Shown here: piece after piece, positions 60,719 to 64,000 of the stretch
Layout: each line of letters opens with the position of its first letter
Position numbering within the stretch: position 1 is the first letter of the stretch
Origin: Whalleya microplaca
Taxonomy: Eukaryota; Ascomycota; Sordariomycetes; Xylariales; Xylariaceae
Assembly: GCA_022497155.1 (NCBI GenBank)
Contig: MU385753.1
Location: 372,001 to 436,000 of the forward strand
Length of the DNA: 64,000 nt
Reading direction: 5' to 3'
Notes under the pieces: generated by a model
Told to the model about the DNA's origin: nothing
The model's database searches: none
The model's input: the letters and a program-made list of their open reading frames with translations, nothing else
Position numbers and translations under genes: made by a program

Positions 60719-63700
60719 TCATCGCCGCCGCCTGCTCCTTCGTCCTCCTCTGCTAGCTTTTCCTAGTTGCCGCATGGCTCGTCGACGCCTTCGTCTTAGT
60801 ATGGTTGAGTTATTACTTGAGCTTCGTCGCATTCTTGGATCCTCTAGCTCATTCAGCGACTCCCACCACCGATCACCAAGGTAACCCACTTCTTCCGGCG
60901 TCTGATAAGATTCCATCACCTTGATACATGACTTGATGATGTCCTTAGTGTCATCATGCTTAACACGTTCTAGCGCCTTGTGAGCAGCATCAATTGCTGT
61001 ATCACCAGCATTATTTCTTGCTTTGGCATCCGTCTTACCAGTATTCCAGAGCAGGCGAAACGTACCTGCGAGATCTGAAAGCATACGGAAAGGTAAATTC
61101 CAAGCCATTGCATCAGAAAGTGGTGACATGCCATCATTATCCCTAGAATCGGGATCTACCTTCTCCGTGAGAAGAAGCATTTGTATTGCGTTGCTGCTAT
61201 GACGCTGTGCTGCGTATGATAAAGGAGTCCGACCACGGATGTCTTTGGAGTTGGGGTCAACTTCTCTAGTAGCAAGCAACATTTTGACTATATCTATACA
61301 GCCCAAACCTGCTGCCTCTGATAATGGAGTCCGGCCACGGATGTCTTTGGAGTCGGGGTTAACTTTCCCAGTATTAAGCAACATTTTGACTATATCTGTA
61401 CAGCCCAAACCTGCTGCCTCTGATAATGGAGTCCGGCCATAGATGTCTTTGGAGTCGGGGTCAACTTTCCCAGTATCAAGCAATATTTTAACTATATCTG
61501 TACAGCCGAAAGCTGCTGCCTCTAATAATGGAGTCCGGCCACGGATGTCTTTGGAGTTGGGGTCAACTTCTCTAGTAGCAAGCAACACTTTGACTATATC
61601 TATACAGCCCAAACCTGCTGCCTCTGATAATGGAGTCCAGCCAGAAATGTCTTTGGAGTCGGGGTCAACTTTCCCAGTATTAAGCAACATTTTAACTATA
61701 TCTATACAGCCAAAATTTGCTGCCTCTGATAATGGAGTCCAGCCATCTATGTCTTTGGAGTCGGGGTTAACTTTCCTAGTATCAAGCAACATTTTAACTA
61801 TATCTGGATAGCTAAATTGTGCTGCATATAAAAGAGGAGTTCGACCTTTGGAATCTGTAATATCGCATTCAACATCCATGGTTGCTAGTGATGCTTTGAT
61901 GCTATCCACACAGTCACTCGTCTTGGTATAGAAGAATTGTGTAAGGCCTACATCACAACTGGGGTCGCCGAGACATTCAGAATCGGTTGGGATTCTCACG
62001 GCTTGTATCATTTCGTGAGATACGCCTATTATGTATGATATAGCAGGATGGTTGTGTGTAACTAAACGCCAGGTTGGGAGCAGGCGCAAAATTCGGGTGA
62101 CTTGTTCTGGCTGCACGAATTTTCCTGACAGCGCAGTGCCTGTCACTATGCATGAGCCTGAGTTCTGTCCTTGCTGGTCTCTCCATCCGGAATCTCCTCT
62201 TCGGGTAGATATGAATAGATGCGCTATATCTAGAGAATAGTTTGTTGCTGCAGAGATCGCCGATGTTGCCTCAGATACATCTGAGCAGGCCCCATCGAGG
62301 GTCATATTCGCCAGTATTATTTCACATGGACTGCCTTTCTCCACCAAAGAAGACTGCTGTGTAAATTGTTGTATGAATTGGCTAGTATGGACCAGTAGAG
62401 CGGTTTTCTCCTTGCTTATAAAACTTGAATCAGTGGGCTCCTGGGAGAAACACGATTGGACTACCTTCACAAGATTAGGAGTAACGGGTTGCTGAGAAAT
62501 GAGCCATTTGGCTGCTCTTGTAGCATTCGACATAATGGCCCAATGTAGGGCTGTGAGCCCAGCGGAATCCTGTTCGTTAAGATTCGCGCCACCCACAAAC
62601 AATAACTTCATTACCCCCACACAGTCTAGTTTTGCGAAGGAGGTAAATAGGCTTGGATGAGGTCTTTGTTCAAACTCTGATTTTGGTTCTCTAAGAGATT
62701 TGAAGTATGCCATGTCTTCTTCATCTATAAAACTAGCAGCCATTGGATTCTTTAACGCTAGTAGACCGAGATTTATCGCAGTTTCTTGTTGTCTATTCTG
62801 CAAGGCGACTAATAAAGGAGTGTGGAACGGCCCCCCTTTTATTTCCATATGGCGGCTTCTATCTGGGTGGATGTTGACCAGGTAAAACAAATTGTGTTGT
62901 GCAAGAATGTATAGCAGTGTGGCATCGATCCGATGTATCGTGTGATACTGTTCGCATTTTCCGCCAAATTTCTCAACTATTTCACAGCGAGGGCCGGCTT
63001 TTTCAACCACGAAGCTATACGCGTGGACCCAGTCATCCAGTGGGAAGTGAGTAAGGAATTCCAACTGTGCTATCCCATGATATTGTGCTATATCAGCATG
63101 GTCTAGGACATGGTGTACCGCATATGACAGCAAAGGATGATTGCGGGTGGCATGATTCTCTGACCTTGCTGATTCTATCCTTTTGAGGCATATCTGCTTT
63201 ATCTTGTCATGGGTCTTGCCTTCAACATTTTCTCCCAAGTGTGGCCATAGCTGTAGAAGCCCCTTGTCGAGAAGGAGGAAATCACGAACAGATTCGTGAA
63301 TGAACTCTAGTGTACCACTAGGTTTGCACCCCTCATGGTGCATAGTCTCTTGTACGAGGCCCTTTGACGAGTTCAGAATGAAGCGACGCATTTGCACCAT
63401 AGTCGTGCTTAGCCAATGTTCCCACAAAAAGTTGTTGCCTAGACCGAGCTGAATCCCATAATAGAGCTCTGTTATGTCCAATGGGTCCCGTGCAACTAAA
63501 ACCCACTGAATGCACAAGAGCGTAGCATCTCGGTCTTCGAGATTTTGCTCGAAATCTCGAATTAAAATATCGTGAAACAAGGCCATCAACTCCGAGGGCA
63601 ATTTGTCCAGCTGCTGTCTTAGAGCTGTCACTTTTCCTCGATCAAACGCTTTGTTCAGCATTGGGATGACTAGTGCGACCCAAAGGAAAACCCCAGACGA

Positions 63701-64000
63701 CTTGTGCATGATCTTATCTTTTATTTCATTGTACTCCATTGAATCACCAATCCGAAGCTTCAGATCAACGTACTGTTTGATGTCAAGGACGTGTTTCGGA
63801 TTGTCTTCAAGCACCAAAGAAATTCCCTCATTGAATGAGATATTAGGGTAATGCCGGCTCGAGAAGCAGACATTGAGCTTTGTTTTATTCTTGGCGGCTT
63901 CACGACCAAGACTTTGAAAGAATGACATCAGATCTCGGATTTCATCCTCGGGGCATTCGTCCAGTGCGTCAATGTAGCAGGCGATGTTCCGACTCCTAAG
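60719..64000 (-). CDS. NACHT-ankyrin NLR-like protein, 5' part beyond the window
   Basis: The frame is open from the right edge of the window to a stop at 60719, so the N-terminus, P-loop and any effector domain are missing. The visible part starts at the Walker B region (CYIDALDECPEDE, about 63945-63980). It continues with CFSSRHYPNIS, a winged-helix block LEFIHESVRDFLLL (about 63270-63310) and a helical middle part. One ankyrin-like unit (SAGLTALHWAIMSNA) lies near 62530-62580. A tandem ankyrin array follows, in which each 34-residue unit carries a PLSEAAGLGCIDIVKMLL-like core. The C-terminus is very basic (RRRRRR). Its NACHT region resembles that of the gene at 8241-11434 (both have FSSRHYP and YV..LRIGD). 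The role is presumably non-self recognition by STAND oligomerisation, with the repeats as sensor. The frame is intact throughout. Confidence 0.88.
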   Translation of the reverse strand, partial: LRSRNIACYIDALDECPEDEIRDLMSFFQSLGREAAKNKTKLNVCFSSRHYPNISFNEGISLVLEDNPKHVLDIKQYVDLKLRIGDSMEYNEIKDKIMHKSSGVFLWVALVIPMLNKAFDRGKVTALRQQLDKLPSELMALFHDILIRDFEQNLEDRDATLLCIQWVLVARDPLDITELYYGIQLGLGNNFLWEHWLSTTMVQMRRFILNSSKGLVQETMHHEGCKPSGTLEFIHESVRDFLLLDKGLLQLWPHLGENVEGKTHDKIKQICLKRIESARSENHATRNHPLLSYAVHHVLDHADIAQYHGIAQLEFLTHFPLDDWVHAYSFVVEKAGPRCEIVEKFGGKCEQYHTIHRIDATLLYILAQHNLFYLVNIHPDRSRHMEIKGGPFHTPLLVALQNRQQETAINLGLLALKNPMAASFIDEEDMAYFKSLREPKSEFEQRPHPSLFTSFAKLDCVGVMKLLFVGGANLNEQDSAGLTALHWAIMSNATRAAKWLISQQPVTPNLVKVVQSCFSQEPTDSSFISKEKTALLVHTSQFIQQFTQQSSLVEKGSPCEIILANMTLDGACSDVSEATSAISAATNYSLDIAHLFISTRRGDSGWRDQQGQNSGSCIVTGTALSGKFVQPEQVTRILRLLPTWRLVTHNHPAISYIIGVSHEMIQAVRIPTDSECLGDPSCDVGLTQFFYTKTSDCVDSIKASLATMDVECDITDSKGRTPLLYAAQFSYPDIVKMLLDTRKVNPDSKDIDGWTPLSEAANFGCIDIVKMLLNTGKVDPDSKDISGWTPLSEAAGLGCIDIVKVLLATREVDPNSKDIRGRTPLLEAAAFGCTDIVKILLDTGKVDPDSKDIYGRTPLSEAAGLGCTDIVKMLLNTGKVNPDSKDIRGRTPLSEAAGLGCIDIVKMLLATREVDPNSKDIRGRTPLSYAAQRHSSNAIQMLLLTEKVDPDSRDNDGMSPLSDAMAWNLPFRMLSDLAGTFRLLWNTGKTDAKARNNAGDTAIDAAHKALERVKHDDTKDIIKSCIKVMESYQTPEEVGYLGDRWWESLNELEDPRMRRSSSNNSTILRRRRRRAMRQLGKASRGGRRSRRRR
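61123..61938 (-). repeat. 102-bp tandem ankyrin-coding array
   Basis: The word GAGTCC or its variant recurs at 61225, 61327, 61429, 61531, 61633, 61735 and 61837, exactly 102 bp apart, equal to 34 codons. Six units between 61225 and 61836 are nearly identical in DNA. The flanking units (61123-61224 and beyond 61837) are more divergent. Differences between units cluster at a few codons, such as those for the residues after KDI and before FGC or LGC. This fits recent amplification and exchange between units, as known for NLR repeat domains in fungi. Confidence 0.95.

Noticed and set aside
1..64000. CRISPR arrays, operons, bacterial promoters or riboswitches
   Set aside because: The sequence is clearly eukaryotic with spliced genes, and no regularly spaced short repeats of CRISPR type occur; the 102-bp array is coding.

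Overview
The window reads as nuclear DNA of a filamentous ascomycete (Pezizomycotina, most likely a Sordariomycete). The protein-coding genes carry short GT-AG introns of about 50-160 bp with CTAAC/CTGAC-like branch sites. Gene spacing is wide (1-5 kb), intergenic DNA is AT-rich with microsatellites and small transposon remnants, and the families present are typical of this group (Usp1-domain septation protein, VNX1-type exchanger, Pyp-like tyrosine phosphatase, several NACHT proteins). One 10-base N gap lies inside poly-T at 18976-18985. I cannot name the genus from sequence alone.

Layout: 718-3520 (-) Usp1-domain coiled-coil protein; 5343-5764 a hAT-type MITE with perfect 8-bp target duplication; 5879-6767 (-) Dsc2/UBAC2-like rhomboid pseudoprotease; 8241-11434 (+) a hydrolase-NACHT-ankyrin NLR-like gene whose ankyrin part is out of frame; 12615-13761 (+) cis-prenyltransferase of the Rer2 type; 14797-17204 (+) ING-family PHD protein, Pho23-like; 17695-17955 a three-copy tandem repeat; 20902-23058 (+) F-box/LRR protein; 26332-29178 (+) V-ATPase subunit a; 29921-30794 (-) a pseudogene of an ABHD12-like hydrolase; 31817-34737 (-) an intact hydrolase-NACHT protein; 35568-35885 a solo LTR; 38599-38648 a stray copy of part of the F-box/LRR gene; 41463-45080 (-) VNX1/CAX-type cation-proton exchanger; 48433-49658 (+) proteasome ATPase Rpt6; 51993-54955 (-) protein tyrosine phosphatase with a rhodanese-like domain; 60719-64000 (-) the 3' part of a NACHT-ankyrin protein with near-identical 102-bp repeats, cut by the window edge.

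Two kinds of sequence are interleaved. Conserved housekeeping genes serve dolichol synthesis, vacuolar acidification and cation exchange, the proteasome, a membrane ubiquitin ligase, chromatin and phosphatase signalling. They alternate with accessory stretches holding three NLR-like (STAND NTPase) genes, decayed genes and transposon remnants. The NLR-like genes belong to the family tied to fungal non-self recognition. They appear here in three states: probably disrupted, intact without repeats, and carrying freshly amplified repeats.

Exon joins were worked out by eye from splice signals, reading phase and family conservation. No homology search was possible, so family names rest on recognised motifs.
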